This document shows positions 36,258 through 48,207 of a stretch of DNA of 64,000 nucleotides, piece by piece. The notes beneath the pieces were generated by a model, which made no database searches, was not told the origin of the DNA, and was given only the letters and a program-made list of their open reading frames with translations. Location of the stretch: assembly GCA_034770075.1 (NCBI GenBank), contig JAVJAP010000106.1, positions 930,001-994,000 of the forward strand, written 5' to 3'. Positions within the stretch are counted from its first letter, which is position 1; every line of letters begins with the position of its first letter. The position numbers and the translations under genes were made by a program. The DNA comes from Aralia elata. Lineage: Eukaryota; Streptophyta; Magnoliopsida; Apiales; Araliaceae.

Positions 36258-38664
36258 ATCTCCCACTTGCACTAAAGTCAATCGCCATGGTATCTAATAC
36301 CCTTCTTCTCTAAGTGACGATCATCCTGCTGTTGGATAAAGCTTCAGTAGATGGATATGCAATGTTGTTCTCGAGAGTCCACTATCTCTATAGTGACTTT
36401 TCCTCTTTCAATGATTCCACTAATCAAATGAAAGTGCCACAACACATGTTTGAATCCAAGATGAGACTTAGGAACTATTCCTAGTTCTGTAATGAACTTT
36501 TCATCCAAACAATCAAACTTGCAGCTTCATTTACAGCTATATACTTTGTCTTTGTCACTAAACCAACAACTCTTTGCTGTTTGAAACTTTTCCAATTCAC
36601 TGCACCACCTTTCAAGGTAACGATTTACCTTAAAGTGGATTTGTTATCGTCTTGGTCAGTCTGAAAAACTTGAGTCTGTTTAGTCCTCTAGTTTTAATTC
36701 AGACCTACCATGAATCATGATCATATCTTCAGTACCGGTTAAGTACTTAAAGATGTTTATCACTGTCTTACAGTGATCATCTCTAGAATATGACTGATCA
36801 ACATCAGGCCTTGTATATTCACTGCATACATTATAGTAACTCATGCGATCTCTCTTTTAATTGGAGACAATTTTAGAGAGATACACTCCATGGCTCATTA
36901 TCATGAGACCTCTCTTGGAGTTTGCCATGCTAAACGCCTTTAGCATCAAATGAATATACGTTCCTTGGGTCAAGCCGAACATCCTTTTAAATCTATCTAT
37001 ATAGATTTATATCCCCAATTTATAGGATGCTCCTCCAAAGTCATTCATGGAGGAATGTTTAGACAATTTTATCTTTACTGATAGCATTGGTGTGTTATTC
37101 CTTATTAGTAGTATATCAACATATAATACTAGGAATGTCACAGTGCTCCCACTGACCCTTTTGTACACACTAGGTTCATTCTCGTTTTTGATAAAATCAA
37201 ACTCTTTTGATTGTCTCATCAAAATGAATGTTCCATCTTTGAGAAGCATGCTTCAATCCATCAATGGATCATTGTAGCTTAAAACACGATTTGTTTCAAC
37301 CTTTGAAACAAATTTCTCTGGCTGTATCATACATACATTCTCCTCAAGTCTTCATTGAGGAAGGGTGTCTCCACATCCATTTTGCCAGATTTCGTAATAA
37401 GCTGCAATCACAAGTAAAATCCAAATGGACTTGAGCATTACCCGGTAATAAGGTTTTATCATAGTCAACTCCTTGACTTGAAAAACCTTTTAAACAGGTC
37501 TGGTCTTATAGGTCTTCACCTTGCCATTTGCCCCAGTCTTTCTCTTAAAGACCCATATTCACACTCTAGGCACTATGCCCTTTTGTGGAGTAACCAGAGT
37601 CTATACTTGGTTCTCATACATGGAGTCCATTTCGAATTTCATGGTCATCTGCCATTTCTCTGAGTGTCTTCTACTCATAGCCTCATCGTATATAACTGGA
37701 TCATCATCCTCTATAATGCGTACCTCATCATCATCCTCTATGATGAATCCATACCTCCCAGGTATCTTCGGTACTCTTCCAGATTTACGATTCGGTTGTG
37801 GTATAATAGGTTTATCTACAGGTTCCTCAGTTCGACTTAAAGTGCTTTGTGGTTCTTGAACTCCTTCAAGATTTATTACCCTCCCACTAGCTCCTTCAAT
37901 GATAAACACCTTTATCTAAGAAGGCAGCATGTAGGATTATAGTAATAATACCCTAAACTTTCTTTAGGATATCCCACAAATCTGCACTTGTCAGATTTTT
38001 GTCCCAAACTTATCTTTGAAACCTTTTCACATAAGCTGGACAACTCCTTATCTTAACATACTTAAGATTAGGAATCCTCCCTATCCATAACTTTTATGGA
38101 GTCTTGGGGCCGGATTTTGAGGTTACCTTATTTTGTAGATATGCAGCCGTTTCTAGGGCATAACCCCAGATGGATACTAGAATGTCGGTAAAAATCATTA
38201 TGGACTGCACCATGTCTAACAAGGTACAATTACTCCTTTTAGATACACCAATCAATTATTGCGTATCAGGAGGTGTCCATTATAAGAAAATACCATTTTG
38301 AGATGATCTAGAAACTCATTGCACAAGTATTCCTTCCTCGATCTGATCAAAGAATCTTAATACTTTGTCAATATGTTTCACTTCTGAATTCTTTGAACAT
38401 TTCAAATGATTCAGACTTGTATTTTATCAAATACACACATTCAACTCTTTGAATGACCATCTCCTTTTCTTTTACTAGTTTGTTCAATTTGCAAAATTAT
38501 TTTTCATGTAAGTCAAGTTTACAAAGTCCATCAAATGATTTTCCAGTTTCAAACAAAACATTATCATTATAAATATAACAACAATTGTTCTTAAATATAA
38601 TACCAGAACTTTCCTTGTCCAACAACGGAAGTAATAATGTTTCTTAAGAGAACTGGAACATAGG
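36258..38664 (-). pseudogene. pol: Ty1/copia pol of C1 (IN-RT-RH), heavily broken
   Basis: Reading on the minus strand: near 38400-38640 is the region before and at the start of integrase (FNLLHEK-like and YLIKYKS-like pieces). Near 37601-37909 is the IN-RT linker with PNRKSGRVPKIPGRY and the start of RT. At 37007-37249 is RT with VYKRVSGS and LYVDILLI, one Asp short of the usual YVDD. From 37000 to 36300 are RNase H pieces with many stops and shifts. The sequence breaks off at 38664 where L2 begins; protease is not seen. It is clearly copia-type; lineage not assigned. Confidence 0.82.
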
Positions 38665-40686
38665 TGTAGCATGATGCTATAAAGAGATGGTACTATGAAA
38701 TAGTACGAGATAAACTCACGAGGATTTATGGATGATGAAAAATGAGAAATTCGTATTAAACAAAGAGTTAAGTTAAGAGCAAGATGAAATTAGGTGGGAT
38801 TTCAATTGAGGACTCATGTTAGTGGCTGAGTTGTACGATTCCTGGTATGGGACAGGAATTTGTGCTTGGTTTGAAAACTACTTAGCTTCCTATATTATTA
38901 TATAGTAGTTGAGTTGAACAAATCCTGGTATGGGACGGGATTTGTCCATGGTTTAACAACCGCTCAGCTTCCTATATTGATTAGTGGTCGAGTTGGTTCG
39001 ACAACCACTTAGCTTCCTATATTGCTAATCATTGAAATATTGGTGTCGCACTATCGATATACATATGACGAGAAGGTGATTCTTTTATCATATTTATATT
39101 TGATAGTTAGAGAAAATTTAAGATTAGGTGCGGTTTTTAAAACTCATACTTATGGTAGGTTCGTGACTCATAATTGTATGATGGAACCCCTCAGCGAATG
39201 GACGATGTTGGTCTGACTAGGATAAGTTCCTAAACCCACATGATTGTGGTAAGTTCCTGAATTTCCAAAGTGTGGTAAGTTTGATGAACTATATTGGGTA
39301 TAGAAAAGTTATGCTATAGATAGCATTGATGATATTGAAGAATAATAGAATGATTGAGTAATGAAGCAATGGAGTAAAGATTGAAGTTGATGAAGAGAAA
39401 TGGATATTCCAAATCTTCTAGCTATGCTATATTTTCAAAATTTATTGACATCGTGCTGATATTCGCAATTTTCTGTTCTTGAAAATATATTGGGTCAATG
39501 ATTGAACCAATAAGTTTTAAAAAGGTGCTACTATTTGTACGTCTATGCTAATTGTTTCAGCTAGATAAAAATGATTTGAAATTATCAAAATGTATTTTAA
39601 ACGATGGAGTCATCAATGCTGCCTAACCTAGTATTGGATGTGATCTAAGGATCGTCAACCCACTATGGTATGATGTAGTATGACGAAATCATAAAATGAC
39701 GACATTCTCAACGGACTGCGAAAAACAGTGCGGTACTATGCGTCATAAAGTGATTTTCACTATTTTAATAGTTAAAGAGTTGTCAAATGTCATTTGAATC
39801 GACTAGACACAAATATAGAACTGTCCAACTAAATTGATTTGGTATGGACTCCAGAATATCCCTGAATTGGGAAAAAAAATTAATTGTGCCGACAGGCAGA
39901 GATGATAGATGCAGATAGTGTTGATCAATATAGAACAACCCTGAATTGGGAAATTCTATTTGCGCTGAATAGCGGTGACGATGAACGCAAATGTCGTTCC
40001 TGTAGATAACACTGATCAACACAGGGCATAAACAGGCTGATCAGCTACGTGCCCGTAAGCCAGACGGTTTACAGATAAATTTCTGTTAAAACCTTTTCAG
40101 AAACATGAAAAAAAGAAAGTTGCGGTCTTTATGACCCTTTACATGATACAAAAAGCTCTTCCTAAGCGAATCTTTGAAATTCTTGAATTATTCATATTGC
40201 TTCACAGTTATTGAACAATTGTGGAGGATTTCTATTCTGGTAGTTGGGTATAGAAAGGATAAAGTTCCTTAAAAAAAAGTAGGTCCTAAAATACGACAAA
40301 GTGAATCTTTGAAAAAGAAAAGAATAACCTGAAAATCTATATTGATGAGTTGTATGGGGAAGTTCTGAGAGGAAGGGGATAGAATAATGAGAAGAAAAGA
40401 TTTCCGGATCATGAAATTGACAGGAAATAATTTAAGAATGAAAGATTAAGTCCGAGAATTTTAAGGACTTTTGGAGTATTAGAAAGACAAGTATGAAATA
40501 GTGGAACGCGATTAATAATTGGAGATGCGTGTTAATATGTGTTATGTGAAAATAATATATTTCATTATCGCAAAATAATGCCGTTAAGAGGGAATTGGCA
40601 TGATCAAAAGAGAATATACTTAGACCGAGTAGAAAAGGTACGGTATTTGTGATTCCGAGGACGAAATCCTTATAAGAGGGGAAGAA
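38665..40686 (+). other. L2 internal region, LARD-like, 5' truncated
   Basis: The sequence is the diverged reverse complement of about 12470 down to 10127 in L1. It includes the triplicated 80-bp module (38819-39026), the stretch with GCGGTACTATG and CGGTCTTTATGACC, and a polypurine tract (40671-40686). The primer site and 5' LTR are missing: it starts abruptly in the copia pol at about 38665. The hairpin GATTCCG-AGGA-CGAAATC (40651-40668) has one C-A mismatch. No coding region. Confidence 0.8.
38819..39026 (+). repeat. diverged triplet of the 80-bp LARD module in L2
   Basis: Three units, each with GTTGAGTTG or GAGTTG, then CCTGGTATGGGAC, then a GGTTT..AACC-like segment, then TTAGCTTCCTATATT. 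The third unit lacks the middle. Compare 12110-12349. Confidence 0.78.
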
Positions 40687-40827
40687 TGTGACAACCCGGA
40701 TATTTTGAAAATTATTTTTAAAATAAGAATTTAATAAATAAAATTTTATTTATGAGATGTGGCGGGTTTGAATAAAATATGTGTTATGTGATTTATGTGA
40801 CGGATTTGATATGTATATATAAGAATG

Positions 40828-40940
<113 letters not shown>

Positions 40941-41995
40941 TAAGATTTAATGGTTGATTGAACTATTAAATTAATTAGCTTGAGGTAATTACGAAATGAA
41001 ATATAGAGGCGAAGGAAATTAATTGATTAATATTAATTAATTGAGATTAAATTTAAATTATATTATTTAATATAATTTGATTATTAAGCTTTGTATGACA
41101 ATGAATTTATTATGAATTAAATTTCATGAACAAGGTAATTAATTCACTTAATTAAATTGGTGAAGTAATGTATGTATTTATTTTATTTTTATAAAAATAG
41201 AGAGTTAATTAAACTAGTTATTTTAATATATTACATATAAATGTAATATCTTAATATATTATATTATGCAAAACGAATATAAACTAAATATGAGATGAGT
41301 GACCAATATATATAAATATTAGTGTCAAATTAGTAAATTAAGTTAATATTCAATTTAAAGTGAAATGTATAAGTTAAATAAATTGTTTTGAAACAATTTA
41401 TGAAAGGAAGGAGCAATTTTAATTGTACAATATTGATTGTATAAATTAAAGGAGTTATTATTTTATGTAATGGTTTGTTATAGAAAAAGTATTAAATTAA
41501 TTATGGATTAGTGGGATAATTTTTATACATGATTATAAATACATAATATCCAAATTTTGGGTTAATAACTAGAGTGCATGCTATTATAATATATGAATTA
41601 AAATTGTAAGAATAAGGTAATGTTAAATAAGAATTGTATATGTTATATGTGTAATAAAGAAAGTATTATACGGTATATATAATATGTGTATAATTAGCAA
41701 CTTGTGATGGGACCTTGGACTTAAGTGAATAGAGAGAGAAAGTTACGTAAGTTGATATAATAGTATTTGTTTGTGTATGTAGCAGGGATAAAAGGCTGAG
41801 ACTTATAAATTAATTAAGAAGCTAATTGTTGAGCCGGTTAAGATGAGTCATCTTAAACCAAGTAGGAGGTGGCCTTCATTCGTTTAATTACGAGCATGAC
41901 TAAGAGAAAGCCATGAACTGATAAAGGAAAGCTATGTATATAAAAAAAAATTAACATCAATTGCAGCCTTCATTTGTCCTTAACAGTTCCGTATC

Positions 41996-42000
41996 CCTTC
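41996..42000. repeat. target site duplication CCTTC of S1
   Basis: CCTTC precedes TGTAGACACCC at 42001 and recurs at 44057-44061 after GTCGACA. Confidence 0.92.
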
Positions 42001-44056
42001 TGTAGACACCCAAATTTTGCACTTCGTATACTAACCCTGACAGGAGGGCAAATCCGTCAAATGAACCGGCCTGCGAGAGCAAAGGATGGACAAGTACGAA
42101 CACTCGACGCCACCGCGACGATTTACAACCGAAATCGACGTGACAATAAGGCTGTCCGATTTGAGCATTCCCGAATGATGTGGCACGCCTCCGAGTAATT
42201 CCCGGACAACAAAATACGAACATGTCGGCGAAAACCGACGTCACGACACGAGAATTGAGGCGTAGCACGAAAATCGAGAAAGTCAAGCCAGCCAGCCGCG
42301 GATTGATCTGCGGCCAATGAGTGCGCCTTTTGAAAACACGGAACTCGAAACACGGAACTCAAAACCAGGCTGAGTTGCTGGTGGGCCAGCCAGCCGCAGA
42401 TCAATCTGCGGCCAGTCGCAGAGATCTGCGGCTGCCCTAGGCCAGCTTATTTCAGCTCAGTTTCTTCATTTCATCAAGGAGGTTGAGCAGATTTTGGAAC
42501 AAGAAGAATTCAGCACAGCAGCAGCTCGGAAAAAGGGAAGAAATAGCAAGAATTTGCAAGGAAAATAGAGAGAAAAGAGAGAAAAATAGTGAGGAATTGT
42601 ATCCATTTTGTGAGACTATATATCATATATTTCTACTCTATTCAATACACAAATTCATACATATTGTGGGGATTATTTGCAAGGTGAAAAATCTTTGTTT
42701 TAGCATTTTGTTTTACCATTTTTGTTAAGCTTTTTGCCATCCGAATTATATTGAATGTAGTTGTTCTTGTATATTGTTGTGAATCCATGGATTGAGGGCT
42801 ATCAGTGAGGGTTCCAAATGGAACGAAATTCCTCCTCATGGCCCGATGATATCCCTTTGGTGAATTTTTTAGCTCGTTGTAATGATGTATCATGCATAGA
42901 TTGTTTAGATTGCTATTTTTAGGATCTTGTGGGTGTGTAGCGATTTTGGATGTGAGCCTAGGAGCGCGACCCCGTGGTCCAAATCCGATGATGGACATCT
43001 TTTGATATATGTAGTAGGAGCGATGTAGTCTTCATTGTAAATATGTAATCGTCGGGCCTTAAAACAACGCCAAGGCGAAAATCGTGTTTAAGGCCCCGTA
43101 ATAGTGAAGTATGTGATTGTGGGCGTTGGAGTTATTTGGATGGCTTACATGCCCATGAATAGCTCCACGCATTTTAATACTTGATTTGATTTATGACACG
43201 AAATTGATTTCAAAGCTAAATGATAAGATTTTCATAAAATCAATCAAACTAGGTTATTAGCATCACGGGGTTAATAAATGGGAAGTGCTAATGAATGTCG
43301 ATTTTATTTCAACGAGAAAGCTAAAGAAAATCGTTTTCAAACATCACAAGAAATGGTTTCGTGAAATAAATGACGTTTTATTAAACTGTCGTACATAGGG
43401 TTAAAGAGATTCTAGAAGTTGCCCATCATTTGAGTTACGAAAGCAACGTATAGATCTCGATTCCTATTTTAACGAAGGTTTAAAACTCTTGTTTTGCCAA
43501 AACGACACCTAACGAAAATCTCATAGTTTTCGATAATTAAAATCAAAACCTTTCTCATAAAGAATAAAGATTTCTCGTATAAGCCGAAGGACATTCTAAA
43601 GCACTCCCAAAGCACGATTTTCCCTAAAAAAATCCAAAATGATTCTTCATGCAAACTCACCACGACATTCACATAGGCACACACACACACACGCGCGCAT
43701 ATACACAAATTTCATGAATTAAAGGATAGGGAAGCATCGAGATTACGGTAACCGTGTTTCACGGAAGTCGGGGGGTGCCTAACACCTTCCCCTCGCTTAA
43801 GCAAGCCCCCGAATTCTATGAATCTCGGTTCGCAGACCAATTAATTCGGAGTCACATATGAGCTAGCGATTTATAAAAAACAAAAACTCGGATGAGTTGG
43901 TACATCCATTTTAAATATACCAACTGGCGACTCTGGTTAATTGGCTCATCATAAAAAACGATCTTTCAAAACCCCGTCGACATTAATGCCGACCTTTTCC
44001 AAAAAATCATAAACCAAAGGGCTAAAATCGGAAGAGGCGAGAAACCGGCGTCGACA
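42001..44056 (+). mobile_element. S1: solo LTR, probably Tat/Ogre-type gypsy
   Basis: The 2056-bp unit starts TGTAGACACCCAAATTTTGC, ends GGCGTCGACA and has perfect 5-bp duplications, with no internal region. Solo LTRs arise by recombination between the two LTRs of an element. A GGGGTGCCTAACACCTTCCC block (43772-43791) and the ACTGGCGACTCTGGTTAATTGG-like block are, to my knowledge, common in Tat-lineage LTRs; the lineage is tentative. Frames inside (for example 42642-42998 minus) have no recognisable domain. It carries GCCGCAGAT-CA-ATCTGCGGC and similar palindromes near 42296 and 42394. Confidence 0.85.
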
Positions 44057-45443
44057 CCTTCTATATCCTCCATCTTCGTTCCATTAAATCTTCTTCTCTC
44101 TAAAATAATTACCAAGCTTCATGTCTAAGCTCAAGCTTTCTTAGTTTTGGCTGTGTGACATAAAGAGATAACTAAGAATTGAAAATTGTAAACTGATTGT
44201 GAAGAATCAAAATCAACAACAACAAGAAGAGGATGGATAACATTTAAAGAACTCATCATAGCACAGGTGCTATACGGGAGCATAATACTTCAAATACGTG
44301 TAATCGCGTAAAATTAATAGCTTCGCATCAAGGAGGCAAGTTTTACAGTTTATTTGTACTATGTGTAATTTATTGATAATTATATACATACGCTAATATG
44401 AGGTTATTGTGAACGAACTGAGATATATCCTTATGATATATTGAGATATGCTTGTTGCGGTCAAAATATGACCGGAGTGTATTGAGTTATGGAAACTCAT
44501 AAGTTAACATGTGATATGTGTTATTTAAAGAAAATATTATCGTGTATATTGGCAATGAAATGCAAGCATGATGAATTATGAACTACGTTTAATATATTAA
44601 GATGGATTATGTAGTATAGTGAATCATGATTTACAATTTAAATATGATGCATGTTAAATAGAAAGCATGATTTAAAATGCCAGCTATAATAATAGTAAAT
44701 CATGTATAAAATATGAATTATGTGTTATGTGTATCTGTTAGACTTGCTGGGCTGTCGTGCTCAAACTTGCAATAATTTGCAAATTAAAGATACGATGTGA
44801 TTCTCCTGCTATCATGATGATCAAGTTTTGGAGCTCGTTTAAAAGAGAATTTTAACTGTTTCCCTTAATTGTATCTATGTTAAGTTGGGATGATAATTTA
44901 TGTTGTATATAAGTTAAATTATGTAAACTTTGAATTTTGAATAAAGAGTGTTTGTTTTAGAATTAAGACGTAATTACCTAATTTACTTTGTATAGTAAAA
45001 CTATGTGATCATTATACTACAAGAAAGTTAGTATAGTTGTGAATATAGTATCCTGCTGAGGAATCCAACTTATTTCATAAAGAATATAATTGATGGATGA
45101 AGATCACAAGAGCTTAGTAAAAAGGATTTCATATCCAAATGTTGAACTTTCTGTTCACCTGTGATCTTGAATGAGTACAGATGTAAAGGTTGCGAATTAT
45201 GGATAGAAGAAAGGATTAGAATAGCTAAGTTTTAAGACTTATATTGTAATGACTGTTATGTACAGTTAGCATAGATTTGAAATGTGATAATAATTTAGAT
45301 TATGAATGTGAGTTATAAAAAGTTTAAATTTATCCGCATTTTTATCAATTATTATATTAACTAATGTTGTAAAGCTAGAACGAGATTGTATGTTAACGAC
45401 CAAAGTCGAAAGTAGAAATTGTCCTGATTTTGGGGTCGTTACA

Positions 45444-46210
45444 AGTATCTAGGCTTATTGCAGTGGAAGCAAATTCCTTTGCTATCTGCATCAGTCTTGT
45501 TCTTATTGTCCTTTGTTTTTGCCTTTTCATTTACCTTCTTTGAATTGTTCTTCTTTTAAGAAGATCCTTTGGCCCTCTTCCGCTTCCTGGAAGAATCATC
45601 TACCAGTAAGACTTGGTCTTTCTTGGTTGGAAAGTGACTCTTTTCAGTTTTCAACATGTTTAAGCAATTCAGGAAGGCTGGCATATAGCTTGTTCATGTG
45701 GAAATTCACAACAATTTGTGAAAAAGAGTCCGGAAGTGATTGCAAGATCAAATCTTGGATCATCTCTCCATCCATTAAAACCTAATTGTCCCAATTGTTC
45801 AATCGAATTGATCATTTTTAGGACATTTGTCTGTACTGTAGTGTCATCAGTCATTCTAGATCGGAAAAGCTCCTTAGATATCTGATATCTAATAGTCCTA
45901 CTTTCCTCACCATTCAACTCCTTGAAGGTGCCGGAGTACAGTAGGAGCATCCATAGTTTCATGCTGACGTTGAAGCTCGTTACTTATGGATGCGAGCATG
46001 ATTCATTGAGCCAACTGTGCATCATCTTACTACTTTCTAAAAGTAGCAATCTCTTCCTCAGAGGCATTGTCTGCAACCATTGCAGGGATAGGCATATTAA
46101 GGACATAAGATAGCTTTTCAGCCTTGAGAACTATTCTCAAATTTCTTAACCAGTCCGTTTAATTTGGTCCGGTATTAGCATTAATATGCTCCGCAGTGAT
46201 AGTAAATTAG
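45444..46210 (-). pseudogene. gag: Ty1/copia gag of C1, broken
   Basis: On the minus strand the N-terminal part reads GPN, stop, TDWLRNLRIVLKAEKLSYVL, then MPIPA. Further on are a UBN2-type gag segment (DTTVQTNVLKMINSIEQLGQ), a Lys-rich stretch and a CCHC knuckle start (CFHCNKPRY) that breaks off at 45444, at the end of L2. Stops and shifts are scattered. Gag would coat the RNA in the particle; this copy cannot. The rest of the knuckle and the protease are missing between here and 38664, so L2 insertion or a later loss removed them. Confidence 0.85.
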
Positions 46211-46420
46211 ACATTGTAAAATTCTGTAAATGAATTTGTAATTTAACAACATTTTAACATACATTCATTTTTAATTAATTACCAAAATAAATTAGTTCTT
46301 TATTTTAAATTGGTATCTCCCACTATTTTTATCAAACTATATTACCCTCATTATATAGTTCAGCAATTCTAATTAAAGATTTGCTAGTGAGACTAAAGAT
46401 CCCATTTCAAATGTATATAG

Positions 46421-46710
46421 CCTTGTGGTGACACAATAAACGATATATAAATAAATAGGTAGACAACTATTATCAATTACATCTCTATGTAACTCCTTGT
46501 ATTTTACCTCTTAGATTATTTTGATCAAGTGGTGATACATCCGAAGCAAAATTATCCAAGTTAAGTCCATCCTAGCACTTCCATATATTCGAAAGAAAAA
46601 CACTGTCCTTGTGGTGACACAACAAAACAGCATCGTTCAGTCTATGTATAAGCATCAAATGTGATAATGCAACATCTTAAATATTTAATTCTTGCCTTGT
46701 GGTGACACAA
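46421..46710 (-). repeat. spaced repeat CCTTGTGGTGACACAA in the C1 leader
   Basis: Exact copies at 46421-46436, 46607-46622 and 46695-46710, and a weaker one at 46525-46540, each followed by AAYAAA-like bases. TTGTG and CACAA can pair around a 4-base loop. Confidence 0.85.
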
Positions 46711-47490
46711 CAAACTCATATTAAATATTTAATACTCTATTGATTTACCATGCTAAAAGGCGACGTTCGATATTCCAAATATCTTTGAACGCTTAGGACT
46801 TAATATAATTTCTTTGAGGGGTTTGTTATTATTTGTCTCATCTTGTTTAGAGCGCATGCACATATATATATAAAATACGCGTCATATTATTTAACATGCG
46901 AAGCATGTTGTATAATATATAATATATACATAGTAAGCATGCACATATAAAATACTATATTCTACCCGGATTGATTATGGACTTTTATTCTAGTTTAGTT
47001 CACTAGAGCCACCAAGTGAACCAAAAGGTCAAACCTAGGGTGCAAGAACAAAATTTAAATATAGATATTACATTTAAACCCGGGCTCCATTACAAACGGG
47101 TCTTCAAGCGCTCCTTGCTCCTTTGTCTCCAATTCTTCAAGTAATTCTAACTAAACCTATTACATAAACTATTTACAATAAATAGAAACCTTGATCAGCA
47201 GTCAAGGGGAGGTACATAGGAGGAAGATAGAATTTACATCAAGAAAAACTAGAGAAGACGAGGTACGCAGACCCCATTTATAAAAACACATTCATTCAAG
47301 CATCCACTAAAATAAATCCAATCACACATTGGTCAGTAGTCCATAATCAATCCCTATTTATTATCATACATATCTCCATATGTATCAATAAATAACATTC
47401 ATCTCATGAATAATAAAACCATTCCATATATGCATTGATATCATTTAATGGGCAATTAAAAGTTTACTAGAAATCCAATTTTGAAACAAA

Positions 47491-47834
47491 AATAAACTCC
47501 TTTATTTTAATCAAAATTTAAATCATAATAAACTTATTTATTTTATTTTATCCAATTTTGAATAAAAATAAACTCCTTTATTTTTAATCAAATTTCAAAT
47601 CAAAATAAACTCCTTTATTTTAATTAACATGGAAACCAATTTCAAGTTCAAAATAAACTCCTTTATTCTAACTTAAAATTGCTTGGAAAAATAAAATATG
47701 TTAAATCCTATTCCTTATCAAAATAAACATTTTTATTTTTTAAGGAAACATGGAATCCTATTCCATATGTGAATAAACTCCTTTACTCTAGGAAATATGG
47801 AATCCTATTCCATATATGAATAAACTCCTTTATT
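47491..47834 (-). repeat. array of small hairpins, GGAG loop on the sense strand
   Basis: Plus-strand AATAAACTCCTTTATT at 47491, 47567, 47604, 47652 and 47819, a one-base variant at 47772, and weaker copies at 47527 and 47722. On the sense RNA each reads AATAAA-GGAG-TTTATT, a perfect 6-bp stem with a GGAG loop. Confidence 0.87.
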
Positions 47835-47967
47835 CTAGTTAACGTAGAATCCAATTCCAAGTTAAAATAAAAATTTTAATTTTAATCATATTCCAATTCA
47901 AAATAAACCTTTTATCTTAATTGAAAATAAATAAAATCAAAATAAAAAAAAATTCAAATTCTGCACA

Positions 47968-48095
47968 CCAGCGCGGCCGCGCTCCAAAATGAACTAGGAG
48001 CGGCGCGACCGCGCTGCACCCCCAGACACGTTTTCTGGGTTCAGGCGCGACCGCGCTCCAGAATGAACTGGAAGCGGCGTGGCCGCGCCGCGTAG
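47968..48095 (-). other. GC-rich palindrome pairs in the C1 leader
   Basis: AGCGCGGCCGCGCT is a perfect 14-bp palindrome, followed by a spacer with ATGAACTAGG and a second GC-rich block (GGCGCGACCGCGCT). A second, diverged pair follows after about 40 bases with the spacer ATGAACTGG. Confidence 0.85.
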
Positions 48096-48193
48096 CAGAC
48101 TTCGAACGTTTTTTCCCGCTGCCCAGAAAATCGATCCAATCGCATACCCATACATACAAAGAATCATCATAATCGATAATTAGCACAAGGTTA

Positions 48194-48206
48194 GGCTCTG
48201 ATACCA
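48194..48206 (-). other. primer binding site of copia C1 (initiator tRNA-Met)
   Basis: The minus strand reads TGGTATCAGAGCC, one base from the LTR terminus at 48208. It proves the minus-strand direction of C1. Confidence 0.95.
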
Positions 48207-48207
48207 C

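Larger units (their letters stand above)
46211..48193 (-). other. long leader of copia C1 between primer site and gag
   Basis: About 2 kb with no coding region. On the sense strand it holds, after the primer site, GC-rich palindromes (47968-48095), an array of small AATAAA-GGAG-TTTATT hairpins (47491-47834), a hairpin AACATGC-GAA-GCATGTT (46893-46909) and three copies of a hairpin with TTGTG/CACAA stem (46421-46710). The density of hairpins suggests a structured leader. Confidence 0.75.

Noticed and set aside
41957..42404. Frames in S1 at 41957-42286 and 42123-42404
   Set aside because: One crosses the S1 boundary and target duplication; the sequence is LTR with palindromes, and the frames have no known domain.
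45444..45448. AGTAT as target duplication of L2
   Set aside because: The left end of L2 is truncated, so there is no partner to compare.
46421..46710. CRISPR-like spaced repeats in the copia leader
   Set aside because: Only three exact copies with uneven spacing, in a plant retrotransposon leader. Nothing else suggests CRISPR.
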